Source: Nitriliruptoraceae bacterium
Lineage (GTDB): Bacteria > Actinomycetota > Nitriliruptoria > Nitriliruptorales > Nitriliruptoraceae
DNA: 15,144 nucleotides
NCBI GenBank assembly: GCA_007121975.1
Contig: SKJO01000154.1
Location: 1-15,144 of the forward strand
Direction of reading: 5' to 3'
The notes beneath the pieces were generated by a model. It was not told the DNA's origin. It saw only the letters and a list, made by a program, of their open reading frames with translations, and searched no databases. How positions within the stretch are numbered: the stretch's first letter is position 1; each line of letters opens with the position of its first letter. Shown here one piece after another: positions 5,705 through 13,671 of the stretch. The position numbers and the translations under genes were made by a program.

Positions 5705-6228
5705 ACCACGCGCTGCATCCGGGCGCGGGAGCCGTCGCTGATCGACTTCGACCCCCGCGACAAGGCGATGGTGCCCGAGCGCACCATCTCGCGGATCCCG
5801 TAGGGCGCGAGCAGCTCGAGCATCGCCGCGAGCTTGCCGGGGTTGCCGGCCGCCTCGATGGTCAGCGAGTCGTGGTCGACGTCGACGATCTTGGCCCGGA
5901 ACACCTCGGCGATCTCGATGATCTGCGAGCGGGTGGCCGGATCCGCGAGGACCTTGACCAGCTGCATCTCACGCTCGACGGACTCGTCGGGGTCGAGCTC
6001 CACGATCTTGAGCACGTGGACCAGCTTGTTGAGCTGCTTGACGATCTGCTCGAGCTGGACGGCCTCCGCGCCGACCACCAGGGTCAGGCGCGAGACCGCC
6101 TCGTCGTCGGTCGGGCCGACCGCCAGCGAGTGGATGTTGTAGGCCCGGCGGGCGAACATCCCGGCGATGCGGGTGAGCACGCCGGGCTTGTTCTCCACCA
6201 GCACGGACAGGGTGTGGGTCGTGCGCAT
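5701..6228 (-). CDS. ilvN: Acetolactate synthase small (regulatory) subunit
   Basis: The 175-residue regulatory subunit of acetohydroxyacid synthase stimulates the large subunit and normally carries valine feedback inhibition. An ACT domain starts at once (HTLSVLVENKPGVLTRIAGM, 5-24, then NIHSLAVG) and runs to about residue 80. The second, C-terminal ALS small-subunit domain covers about 85-160 (RSQIIEIAEVFRAKIVDV). Length matches the usual 160-180. The ATG at 6228 is preceded by AGGGAG at suitable distance. It lies 15 bases downstream of ilvB and overlaps the aminotransferase gene by four bases. Confidence 0.96.
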   Translation of the reverse strand: MRTTHTLSVLVENKPGVLTRIAGMFARRAYNIHSLAVGPTDDEAVSRLTLVVGAEAVQLEQIVKQLNKLVHVLKIVELDPDESVEREMQLVKVLADPATRSQIIEIAEVFRAKIVDVDHDSLTIEAAGNPGKLAAMLELLAPYGIREMVRSGTIALSRGSKSISDGSRARMQRVV

Positions 6229-6243
6229 GGTCGTGCTCCCTTC

Positions 6244-7998
6244 TCAGGCCTGCTCGGCAGCGGCGACGCGGGCGTGCCACTCCTCGGCCGACTCGATCAG
6301 CTCGTCGTTGCTCGCGCCTGCGGGCACCATCGGGAAGACCATCTCGTCGGGGTCGACGCGGAACTCCACGAGCACCGGCTGGTCGGTGATCGACGCGGCC
6401 TTGGCCAGCGTGGTCTCGAGCTCGTCGATGGTCTGCACCCGGAAGCCGGGGATGCCGTAGGCGTCGGCGAGCTTGAGCAGGTCGGGCAGGTCCTGGGGCA
6501 GCGCGACCTGCGAGAGCCGGTCGTCGTAGAACAGGTGCTGCCACTGGCGCACCATGCCGAGGAAGCCGTTGTTGATGACGCAGAACACGACCGGGATGTC
6601 GTGCTGCACGGCGGCGGCGATCTCCTGGAAGGTCATCTGGAAGCAGCCGTCACCGTCGATGGCCACCACCGGCACGTCGGGGCCCACGCCGACCTTGGCG
6701 CCGATCGCGGCGGGCACCGCGAAGCCCATCGTGCCCAGCCCCCCGGAGTTGATCCACTGCCGGCCCCGGGTGTAGGGGATGTGCTGCGAGGCCCACATCT
6801 GATGCTGGCCGACGCCGGCGACGTACACCGCCTCGTCCCCCCACTGCTCGTAGATGGCCTGGATGGCCGTCTGGGGCTTGACCACTCCCTCGTGGGGCTG
6901 TTCCACGCGCAGCGGGTGCTCGCGGCGCAGCTGGGCGAGGTGCTCGCGCCAGGCGGCGGCGTCGGGCTTGAAGCGCTCGAGCTCACCCGCGGCGGCCTTG
7001 GCGCCGAGCACCTCGTTGAGCTGCTCGAGCACGACCTTGACGTCCCCGACGATGGGCACGTCCACCGGCCGGTTCTTGCCGATCTCGGCCGGGTCGACGT
7101 CCACGTGGATGATCTTGGCGTGGGGCGCGAAGGTCGCGAGCTGACCGGTCACCCGGTCGTCGAAACGGGCGCCGAGGGTGACCAGCAGATCGGTCTCCTG
7201 GAAGGCACGAACCGCCGCGTAGTGGCCGTGCATCCCGGGCATGCCCACCGCGAGCTCGTGGGTGTCGGGGAACACCCCGCGGGCCATGAGGGTGGTGACC
7301 ACCGGCAGCTCGAGGCGGGTGGCGAACTCGAACAGCTCGTCGTCGGCCCCGGCGCGCACCAGCCCGCCGCCGGCGTAGATCACCGGCTTGGTCGCGGTCG
7401 CGATCAGCTCGAGCGCCTCGCGCACCATCTTGCTGTGGCCCCGCACGGTCGGGCGGTAGCCGGCGAGCTCGACGCGGTCGTCCCAGTTCCAGGTGAGGGT
7501 GGCGTTGAGGATGTCCTTGGGGATGTCGACCAGCACCGGACCGGGCCGGCCGGTGCGCGCCACGTAGAAGGCCTCCTTGATGGCCTCGGGGATCCGTTCG
7601 ACGGACTCGACCAGCTCGTTGTGCTTGGTGATCGGCATGGTGATGCCGGTCACGTCCGCCTCCTGGAAGGCATCCGAGCCGATCGCCGTGGACGCGACCT
7701 GCCCGGTGATCGCAAGCACGGGCACCGAGTCCATCATCGCGTCGGTCAGGCCGGTGACGAGGTTGGTCGCGGCCGGCCCGGAGGTGACGATGCACACCCC
7801 GACCCTCCCGGTCGCGTGCGCGTAGCCCTCGGCCATGTGGATCGCGCCCTGCTCGTGGCGGACCAGCACGTGCTGGAATCCCGCCTCGATCATCGGGTCG
7901 TAGGCCGGAAGGATCGCGCCGCCCGGGTAGCCGAAGACGACGTCGACACCCAGGGCCTCCAGGCTCTTCATCACGGCCTGTGCGCCGGTTATCTCCAT
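6244..7998 (-). CDS. ilvB: Acetolactate synthase large (catalytic) subunit
   Basis: The 584-residue ThDP- and FAD-dependent enzyme joins two pyruvates to 2-acetolactate, or pyruvate and 2-oxobutyrate to acetohydroxybutyrate. This is the first common step to valine, leucine and isoleucine. The N-terminal ThDP domain has GYPGGAILP (23-31) and the catalytic glutamate in RHEQGA (Glu49). A central FAD/DHAP-type domain follows. The C-terminal ThDP domain has GDGCFQMTFQE (449-459) ending in INN (475-477), the metal-pyrophosphate motif. Length is typical. The ATG at 7998 has GGGGAG about ten bases upstream. The gene has its own promoter and a leader peptide/attenuator-like region upstream (8112-8322). 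ilvN follows directly; ilvC does not. Confidence 0.97.
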   Translation of the reverse strand: MEITGAQAVMKSLEALGVDVVFGYPGGAILPAYDPMIEAGFQHVLVRHEQGAIHMAEGYAHATGRVGVCIVTSGPAATNLVTGLTDAMMDSVPVLAITGQVASTAIGSDAFQEADVTGITMPITKHNELVESVERIPEAIKEAFYVARTGRPGPVLVDIPKDILNATLTWNWDDRVELAGYRPTVRGHSKMVREALELIATATKPVIYAGGGLVRAGADDELFEFATRLELPVVTTLMARGVFPDTHELAVGMPGMHGHYAAVRAFQETDLLVTLGARFDDRVTGQLATFAPHAKIIHVDVDPAEIGKNRPVDVPIVGDVKVVLEQLNEVLGAKAAAGELERFKPDAAAWREHLAQLRREHPLRVEQPHEGVVKPQTAIQAIYEQWGDEAVYVAGVGQHQMWASQHIPYTRGRQWINSGGLGTMGFAVPAAIGAKVGVGPDVPVVAIDGDGCFQMTFQEIAAAVQHDIPVVFCVINNGFLGMVRQWQHLFYDDRLSQVALPQDLPDLLKLADAYGIPGFRVQTIDELETTLAKAASITDQPVLVEFRVDPDEMVFPMVPAGASNDELIESAEEWHARVAAAEQA

Positions 7999-8111
7999 GG
8001 AACTGGCTCCCCTCGAGACGGGTGGATGGTGGGTGGTGCGTGGTGTTCGGTGCTGCGGTCGGGCCGCGACCCGGCCCGGTGGCCGGAGCGCTTGCTGGCC
8101 CTCTCACGAGA

Positions 8112-8136
8112 GAACCTCCCGGGGTTCGGGAGGTTC
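8112..8136 (-). terminator. Candidate attenuator terminator hairpin in the ilvB leader
   Basis: On the minus strand a 10-bp perfect stem GAACCTCCCG / CGGGAGGTTC with a 5-nt loop lies directly after another hairpin and is followed by TCTCTCG. The T tract is weak, as is common in GC-rich actinobacteria. It sits between the leader peptide stop (8160) and ilvB start (7998), the expected place for an attenuator terminator. An obvious alternative antiterminator pairing was not found. Confidence 0.6.
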
Positions 8137-8160
8137 GCGCGTGCTCGGGCGAGCACGCGC
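8137..8160 (-). promoter_or_regulatory. Pause or anti-anti-terminator hairpin of the ilvB leader
   Basis: An 11-bp perfect inverted repeat GCGCGTGCTCG / CGAGCACGCGC with a 2-nt centre starts inside the TAG of the leader peptide. A ribosome stalled at the Leu/Val codons just before would cover or open its first arm. The first arm can also pair with GAGCACG at the leader peptide start, which gives one alternative fold. Confidence 0.6.
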
Positions 8161-8234
8161 TAGGGAACGACGACGAGCAGGCTGCGGGGCACGCCGGTGG
8201 GGCGCGGCCGCTGCCTGCTCGGGTTCCGAAGCAC
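8160..8234 (-). CDS. ilvL: ilvB leader peptide (branched-chain attenuator peptide)
   Basis: A 24-codon reading frame starts with GTG at 8234. GGAGAG (8238-8243) lies upstream at good distance. The frame ends with TAG at 8160-8162. Its last residues are SLLVVVP; the Leu-Leu-Val-Val-Val codons are at 8166-8180, about one codon before the stop. The peptide is otherwise Arg/Pro-rich, with no recognisable domain. A leader peptide with a run of the pathway's end-product amino acids, followed at once by stable hairpins and an acetolactate synthase gene, is the classic design of ribosome-mediated attenuation. Such control is known for ilvBNC in Corynebacterium. It lacks isoleucine codons, so it would sense leucine and valine. 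Confidence 0.78.
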   Translation of the reverse strand: MLRNPSRQRPRPTGVPRSLLVVVP

Positions 8235-8293
8235 GTGCTCTCCGTTGGGTGGCGGGGGCTCGGCGCTGGTCCGGTCCCCCTGCTGCGGGCAGG

Positions 8294-8322
8294 ATAGTGA
8301 CGGCTGCGCGCCCGAAGGTCAA
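8294..8322 (-). promoter_or_regulatory. sigma70-type promoter of the ilvB operon
   Basis: On the minus strand TTGACC (8317-8322) and CACTAT (8294-8299) are separated by 17 bp. This is a strong match to the housekeeping promoter spacing. Predicted start is near 8287, giving a leader of about 290 nt that contains the leader peptide and both hairpins. It begins just after the dxs stop codon. Confidence 0.72.
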
Positions 8323-8346
8323 GTCCCACCTGTGGGCGCGCACGGC

Positions 8347-10236
8347 TCAACGGTCGTCGGCGAGCACCTTGCGGGTGGCTGCCACGATCCCCGCAGCGTC
8401 CAGCCCGAGCTCGCTGAGGATGCGGTCGGGCTTGCCCTGCGGGTGGTAGGCGTCGGGCACGCCCAGCCGCAGCACGGGCGGGGTGTGGCGCACGCCGGCC
8501 CGCTCGGTCAGCCGGTCGGCGAGCTCGGCGCCGGCCCCGCCACCCACCAGCGCGTTCTCCACGGTGACCACCAGCGGGGCGGCAGCGGCCGCATCGAGCA
8601 TGACCGGGTCGGCCGGCCGCACGCTGCGCACATCCCACACCGACGCCTCGATGTCGTGCTCGGCGAGCAGTTCGGCGGCGTGCAGCGCCGCCAGCACCCG
8701 GTCACCGACGCCGAGCAGGCACACGTCCGACCCCGTGCGCAGCTGCCGCGCGCCAAGCCCGGTGGTGATGCCCGCCGGGTCCAGACCGAGCGCGGCCGCC
8801 GGGATGGCCGAACCCTTCGGGAAGCGGATGGAGACCGGGCCCTCGAGATCGACCGCCGTGCGCAGCATCGCGCGCAGGTCCTCGGCGCACGAGGGGGCGA
8901 GCACGGTCATCGCCGGGATGCGCAGGCACAGTCCGAGATCGAGGATGCCGTGGTGGCTCGGGCCGTCGTCGCCGGTGATCCCGGCGCGATCCAGCACGAA
9001 GATGACGTGCTCGTCGTGCAGGCCGACATCGAGGTTGGCCTGGTCGAAGGCGCGGCTGAAGAAGGTCGAGTACACCGCGACCACCGGCAGCCGGCCGCTG
9101 GCGGCGAGTCCGGCAGCGGCGGTCACCGCGTGCTGCTCGGCGATGCCGACATCCAGCACCCGATCGGGGTGGCGGGCCGCCAGCGGCAGCAGCCCGGTCG
9201 AGCCCGGCATCGCGGCGGTGATCGCGAGCAGCGGGGCACGCTCCTCGGCGAGCTCGAGCAGGGCCTCGCTGAACACGTGGGTCCAGCTCAGCTGCGATCG
9301 AGAGCGCGCCCGCCCGGTGGCGACGTCGAACGCCGAGGTGTCGTGCAGCTTCTTCTCCGGGTCGGTCTCGGCGGGCCCGTAGCCCTTGCCCTTCTGGGTC
9401 AGCACGTGGACCAGCACGGGAGTGTCGAGCCGCTCGGCGGTGACCAGCGCGTGCTCGAGCCGGGCGATGTCGTGACCGTCGTAGGGGCCGAGGTAGCGCA
9501 CCCCGAGCGCCTCGACGAAGGCCTGCAGGGCGGGCGCCTCGGACACGGCCGCCTTGATGGCCTCCACCCCGGCGCCAGCCAGCCGCTCGACCATCGGCAG
9601 CCGGGTGAGCACCTGGTCGAGCCGTCCGCGCCAGCTGCGGTAGCGCGGGTCGGTTCGCAGGTCGGCGACCCGCTCCGAGAGCCGGCTGACCGTCTCCGCG
9701 TACGAGCGTCCGTTGTCGTTGAGCACGATGATGGCGGGCGACTCATGGTGTCCGAGGTTGTTGAGCGCCTCGTAGGCCATGCCGCCGGTCAACGCCCCGT
9801 CGCCGAGCACGGCCACGACCCGTCGCCGCTGCTCGGGGGGCAGATCGGCCTGCGCCCGGGCCAGTCCGAATGCCCAGGACAGCGACGTGGACGCATGGCT
9901 GTTCTCGACCAGATCGTGGGCGGACTCGTTCCGGCTGGGGTAGCCCGACAGCCCAGCCGCCTGGCGCAGGGTGGTGAAGCGGGCCGCCCGACCGGTCAGC
10001 ATCTTGTGCACGTAGGCCTGGTGGCCGGTGTCCCAGATCAGCACGTCATCGGGCGAGTCGAACACCCGGTGCAGCGCGATCGTGAGCTCGACCACCCCGA
10101 GGTTGGAACCCAGGTGACCGCCCACCTCGGCGACCGAGGCGACGATGGCCTCGCGGAGTTCGTGGGCGAGCAGGTCGAGCTGCTCGGCGGGCAGCGCCTT
10201 GAGGTCGGCGGGTGATCGGATCGACTCGAGCACCAC
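8347..10236 (-). CDS. dxs: 1-deoxy-D-xylulose-5-phosphate synthase
   Basis: The 629-residue ThDP enzyme condenses pyruvate and glyceraldehyde 3-phosphate to DXP, the entry step of the MEP isoprenoid pathway and a precursor for thiamin and pyridoxal. Motifs, numbered from the chosen start: GGHLGSNLG (His41), DTGHQAYVHKMLTGR, the ThDP motif GDGALTGGMAYEALNN (145-160), and the catalytic glutamate in VGIAEQHA (Glu367, close to Glu370 of E. coli). DRAGITGDDGPSHHG follows in the pyrimidine-binding domain. The frame stays open to 10371, but the extra 45 residues are not conserved in the family. GTG at 10236 has GAGGAG six bases upstream and begins with VLESIRSPADLKALPAEQL, matching known starts. A second GTG at 10233 is an alternative. 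Confidence 0.96.
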   Translation of the reverse strand: MVLESIRSPADLKALPAEQLDLLAHELREAIVASVAEVGGHLGSNLGVVELTIALHRVFDSPDDVLIWDTGHQAYVHKMLTGRAARFTTLRQAAGLSGYPSRNESAHDLVENSHASTSLSWAFGLARAQADLPPEQRRRVVAVLGDGALTGGMAYEALNNLGHHESPAIIVLNDNGRSYAETVSRLSERVADLRTDPRYRSWRGRLDQVLTRLPMVERLAGAGVEAIKAAVSEAPALQAFVEALGVRYLGPYDGHDIARLEHALVTAERLDTPVLVHVLTQKGKGYGPAETDPEKKLHDTSAFDVATGRARSRSQLSWTHVFSEALLELAEERAPLLAITAAMPGSTGLLPLAARHPDRVLDVGIAEQHAVTAAAGLAASGRLPVVAVYSTFFSRAFDQANLDVGLHDEHVIFVLDRAGITGDDGPSHHGILDLGLCLRIPAMTVLAPSCAEDLRAMLRTAVDLEGPVSIRFPKGSAIPAAALGLDPAGITTGLGARQLRTGSDVCLLGVGDRVLAALHAAELLAEHDIEASVWDVRSVRPADPVMLDAAAAAPLVVTVENALVGGGAGAELADRLTERAGVRHTPPVLRLGVPDAYHPQGKPDRILSELGLDAAGIVAATRKVLADDR

Positions 10237-10488
10237 GTCGCACTCCTCGCTGCGGGGCTGGCGGGTGACGGCCGTCGATCGTAGGCCATAACCTGCACCG
10301 ATGGTGGGCGTCACTGCTGCCGTTCGAGGCCGGCCGGCGCGCTGGGTCGGCCCGACCGGGACCTCACGCAAATCATCGCGCTTCGTGCACGCCCTAGCGC
10401 AGAGAGCGACCGCCTGTCAGGATGGATCTCAGCGGGGGGTCGGTGCTCCGACCTCGGGGCTCCGGCACCACGGCGGGAGGGCAGGTCG
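10237..10488. other. Divergent intergenic region between dxs and the histidine kinase
   Basis: Both genes must be read outward from these 252 bases. On the minus strand TACGAT (10278-10283) could be a -10 box for dxs, without a clear -35. On the plus strand no convincing promoter was found. A small hairpin GGTCGG / CCGACC lies at 10438-10453, before the kinase ribosome site GGGAGG (10475-10480). No operator or riboswitch was recognised. Confidence 0.5.
10243..10248 (-). promoter_or_regulatory. Shine-Dalgarno that fixes the dxs start
   Basis: GAGGAG on the minus strand lies six bases before GTG at 10236. It supports this start over the longer open frame reaching 10371. Confidence 0.75.
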
Positions 10489-12156
10489 GTGGCGGCCATG
10501 ACGGGCCCGCGCAGATCCACCGCGGCGTGGCTTGCGCCGACGCTGATCACGCTGCTGCTGCTCGCCCTGGTGGGGATCGGGGCCCGAGCGCTGTGCCTGC
10601 AGGTCGACCGCACCACCGAGGCGCGCACCACCGCCGCCATCGACGTCGTGGCCGACCGGGTCGGCGACCGACTCGACGCGCTCGGTGACCTCATCGCCGC
10701 GCTCACGGCCTTCGAGGCCGGCTCCGAGGAGGTCACCGACGTCGAGTTCGCGGTGTTCCTGGAGATCGTGGCGCGCGAGCGGCCGATCGAGCAGGCCTTC
10801 CCGGGTCTGGCCGCCATCCTGGTGCTCGAGCCCGATGGCAGCCACGGGATCGCGATCCGTCACCTCGCCAACGCCGAGCAGGCGCCCACCGCCGAGCAGC
10901 TGATGGCCTGCCCGGCCTGCCTCGAGGCGCTGACCGCAGCGACCCGGCCCACCGGCCGGGTCGTGGCCTCCTCCAGCGTCGAGCCGGAGACCGCCGCCCG
11001 CCTCGGCGGCCAGGTCCTGCTGGCGGAGGGCTTCCCGGTCACCCGGCCCGACGGCCGACTGGACACCGACGCCGAGCCCACGGGGTGGACCGTGCTGGCC
11101 GTGGACGTCGCGGCGCTGACCACCGACCTCGGCCCCCGGCCGCTGCCGGCACCCCTCGGAGTCGACGACGGGCAGGGCACCAGCCTGCGGCCCCGGCCGC
11201 CGGCGACCGCCGCGGCACAGGCACGCGAACTGCCCGCGTTCGGCACCACCTGGACGTTGTGGATCCCCGAACCCGAAGGGCTGACCAGTCCGCTGGAGCG
11301 CTGGCTGCCGCTGCTGCTGGCCGCCGTGGGCACGATGGCCGCGCTACTCGCGGGCTCGCTGCTCGCCGCGCTGGGCACCTCGCGACGCCGGGCGCTGGAC
11401 GCGGTCGCGACCGCCACCGGCGAACTGGCCGCGGCCAACGAGCGGCTCGCCGCCACCAACCGGCGGCTGAACCGGGCCAACGAGGAGCTCGCCGGGTTCG
11501 CCGGTGTGGTCGCCCACGACCTCAAGTCGCCGCTGACCAGCATCCGCGGCCTGTCCGAGCTGGTCCGCGACGGCCGGGTCGACGACGAGCAGGCCCGGGA
11601 TCTGCTCGACCGGGTGGTCGCCAACACCACCCGGTTGGCCGACCTGATCGACGACCTGCTCGCGTACGCATCCGCCGGGCGCACCATCGGCCAGACCGCG
11701 CCGGTGGCGATGGACGAGGTCGTGTCCGAGGCACTCGACCACCTCGAGGCCCGCATCGCCGCCCGGCACGCGCGCATCGAAGCCCAGCCGCTGCCGGTGG
11801 TCGAAGGCGACCGGGCCCGGCTGGTGGAGGTGGTGACCAACCTGGTCGGCAACGCGCTGGTGCACGTGCCTGCCGATCGCGTGCCACGGATCACCATCGA
11901 GGGGCGCGACCTCGGTGACGACCACGTCGAGGTGACGGTGAGCGACAACGGGGAGGGCATCCCGGCCAAGGACCGCGAGGCGGTGCTGCAGGCCTTCCAC
12001 CGCGGCGCCGACACCGAGCCCGGCAGCGGGACCGGGCTTGGGATCCCCACCGTCGATCGCATCGTGCGGGCGCACGGCGGCAGGCTCGAGTTCGACGACG
12101 CTCCCGGCGGCGGGCTGCGGGTCCGCGTGGCCCTGCCGGCCCCCGCGACCGGCTGA
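10489..12156 (+). CDS. CHASE-domain membrane sensor histidine kinase
   Basis: The 555-residue kinase has a first membrane segment (about 14-32) and an extracytoplasmic sensor region to about 270. Its first part (LIAALTAFEAGSEEVTDVEF and the following EQAFPGLAAILVLEPDG, 68-117) resembles CHASE domains that bind small ligands. A second membrane segment (272-295) leads to a coiled coil (about 304-337). The HisKA phospho-acceptor is VAHDLKSPLTS (His343). The ATPase domain has the N-box NLVGNA (451-456), DNGEGIP (486-492) and GSGTGLG (512-518). All residues needed for kinase activity appear present. A CPAC pair (141-144) lies in the sensor part. GTG at 10489 has GGGAGG eight bases upstream; ATG at 10498 is an alternative. 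No response regulator is adjacent, so it is an orphan in this window and its ligand is unknown. Confidence 0.88.
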   Translation: MAAMTGPRRSTAAWLAPTLITLLLLALVGIGARALCLQVDRTTEARTTAAIDVVADRVGDRLDALGDLIAALTAFEAGSEEVTDVEFAVFLEIVARERPIEQAFPGLAAILVLEPDGSHGIAIRHLANAEQAPTAEQLMACPACLEALTAATRPTGRVVASSSVEPETAARLGGQVLLAEGFPVTRPDGRLDTDAEPTGWTVLAVDVAALTTDLGPRPLPAPLGVDDGQGTSLRPRPPATAAAQARELPAFGTTWTLWIPEPEGLTSPLERWLPLLLAAVGTMAALLAGSLLAALGTSRRRALDAVATATGELAAANERLAATNRRLNRANEELAGFAGVVAHDLKSPLTSIRGLSELVRDGRVDDEQARDLLDRVVANTTRLADLIDDLLAYASAGRTIGQTAPVAMDEVVSEALDHLEARIAARHARIEAQPLPVVEGDRARLVEVVTNLVGNALVHVPADRVPRITIEGRDLGDDHVEVTVSDNGEGIPAKDREAVLQAFHRGADTEPGSGTGLGIPTVDRIVRAHGGRLEFDDAPGGGLRVRVALPAPATG

Positions 12157-12186
12157 ACCCGGCCCCGCACACACCCCGGTCCCGGC

Positions 12187-13671
12187 TCAGCCCAGGATCG
12201 CCGCGCGCAGCAACTCGTTGGTCTTGCGCGGGTCGGCCTGGCCGCGGGTGGCCTTCATGACCTGCCCCACCAGCGCGCCGATGGCCTTGTCGTTGCCCCC
12301 ACGCACCGTGTCGACGGTGCCGGGGTTGTCGGCCACGACCTGGGCCACGATACGCGTGAGCTCGCCCTCGTCGGAGACCTGCTCGAGGCCTTCCTCGTGG
12401 GCCAGCTGCCGAGGTGAGCGTGCCCCCCGCTCGTCGAGCAGGGCCATGAGCACCTGCTTGGCGAGCTTGGTCGACAGCGTGCCCTCGGTCAGCAGCGCGT
12501 CGAGCTCGGCGAGGTGCGCACCGGTCAGCCCGCTGTCGGCCAGCGACACGCCGCTGCTGGCCAGCTGGCCGGTGACGTCGCCGGTGAGCCAGTTGGCCGC
12601 GCGTGACGCGTCGGCACCGGCTGCCAGCGCCGCATCGAGCACGCGCAGCGACCCGCCGGCGACCACGGTGACGGCCTGGGACGGGGACAGTCCGGCAGCC
12701 ACCAGCCGGGCCCGCGCGGCCGCGGGCAGCTCGGGCAGCCCAGCCCGGATCGCCTCGACGCGCTCGGGATCGGAGACCACCGCGACCAGATCCGGGTCGG
12801 GGAAGTAGCGGTAGTCGGTCACCGACTCCTTGACCCGCAGGGTCTCGGTCACCGAGCGGCCCTCGTCCCAGTGTCGGGTCTCGAGCCGGATCGCTCCGCC
12901 GTCGTCGAGCACCGCGACCTGACGCTTGGCCTCGTAGGCGATGGCACGCCCGAGCGAGCGCACCGAGTTGAGGTTCTTGATCTCGCAGCGGGTGCCCAGC
13001 GGCTCCCCGAGCCGGCGCACCGACACGTTCGCGTCGCAGCGGATCGAGCCCTCCTCCATCCGCGCGTCGGACACGCCGGTGGCACGCACGATCGCCTGCA
13101 GCTCGCGCAGGTAGGCCTGAGCGGTCTCCGGGTCGCGGATGTCGGGGTCGGAGACGATCTCGAGCAGCGGGATCCCGCACCGGTTGTAGTCGATCAGCGA
13201 GCGGTCCGCACCGTGCAGCCGCCCGGTGTCGCCCACGTGCAGCGACTTGCCGGTGTCCTCCTCCATGTGCAGGCGTTCGATGCCCACCCGGCGGGTGACC
13301 AGGGTGCCGTCGGCCTGCTCCACCTCGACGTCGAGGTGCCCGTCGTGCACCAGCGGCACGTCGTACTGGCTGATCTGGTAGTTCTTGGCCAGGTCGGGGT
13401 AGAAGTAGTTCTTGCGGTGGAACCAGCAGCGCGGCTCGATCTCACCGTTGAGCGCGAGCCCGAGCAGGGTGGCGTCCTCGACGGCCCGGGCGTTGACCAC
13501 CGGCAGCGAACCAGGCTGCCCGGTGCACACCGGACACACGTTGGTGTTGGGTTCGGCGCCGAACACCGTCGAACACCCGCACCACATCTTGGTGGTGGTC
13601 GACAGCTCGACGTGGACCTCGAGCCCGACCACGAGCTCCCAACCCTCGGGCAGCAGCGCAGCGCTGGTCAT
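12187..13671 (-). CDS. gatB: Aspartyl/glutamyl-tRNA amidotransferase subunit B
   Basis: The 494-residue GatB binds misacylated Glu-tRNA(Gln) or Asp-tRNA(Asn) and activates it by phosphorylation for amidation, using ammonia channelled from GatA. The N-terminal cradle domain shows VVGLEVHVELST (14-25), the zinc-ligand pattern CGC (31-33) and CPVC (46-49), and TGQPGSLPVVN. HRKNYFYPDLAKNYQISQYD and SLIDYNRCGIPLLEIVSDPD are further family blocks. The C-terminal helical and YqeY-like tRNA-binding domain ends in the usual TRGQADPRKTNELLRAAI. Length is typical. The ATG at 13671 overlaps the gatA stop as ATGA. It converges on the kinase gene, with 30 bases between stops and no strong terminator. Confidence 0.97.
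   Translation of the reverse strand: MTSAALLPEGWELVVGLEVHVELSTTTKMWCGCSTVFGAEPNTNVCPVCTGQPGSLPVVNARAVEDATLLGLALNGEIEPRCWFHRKNYFYPDLAKNYQISQYDVPLVHDGHLDVEVEQADGTLVTRRVGIERLHMEEDTGKSLHVGDTGRLHGADRSLIDYNRCGIPLLEIVSDPDIRDPETAQAYLRELQAIVRATGVSDARMEEGSIRCDANVSVRRLGEPLGTRCEIKNLNSVRSLGRAIAYEAKRQVAVLDDGGAIRLETRHWDEGRSVTETLRVKESVTDYRYFPDPDLVAVVSDPERVEAIRAGLPELPAAARARLVAAGLSPSQAVTVVAGGSLRVLDAALAAGADASRAANWLTGDVTGQLASSGVSLADSGLTGAHLAELDALLTEGTLSTKLAKQVLMALLDERGARSPRQLAHEEGLEQVSDEGELTRIVAQVVADNPGTVDTVRGGNDKAIGALVGQVMKATRGQADPRKTNELLRAAILG

Noticed and set aside
5872..8163. 763-codon open frame on the plus strand, antisense to ilvB and ilvN
   Set aside because: It is a GC-rich shadow frame opposite two certain genes, with composition dominated by Asp, Gly, His and Arg and no family motif.
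8000..8346. T-box or other riboswitch upstream of ilvB
   Set aside because: No T-box conserved sequence was seen; the leader peptide with Leu/Val codons explains the structure better.
8197..10215. 672-codon open frame antisense to dxs
   Set aside because: Same kind of shadow frame; dxs on the other strand has all its catalytic motifs.
10237..10371. N-terminal extension of DXS to 10371
   Set aside because: The extra residues do not match the family, while GTG at 10236 has a good GAGGAG and a conserved start sequence.
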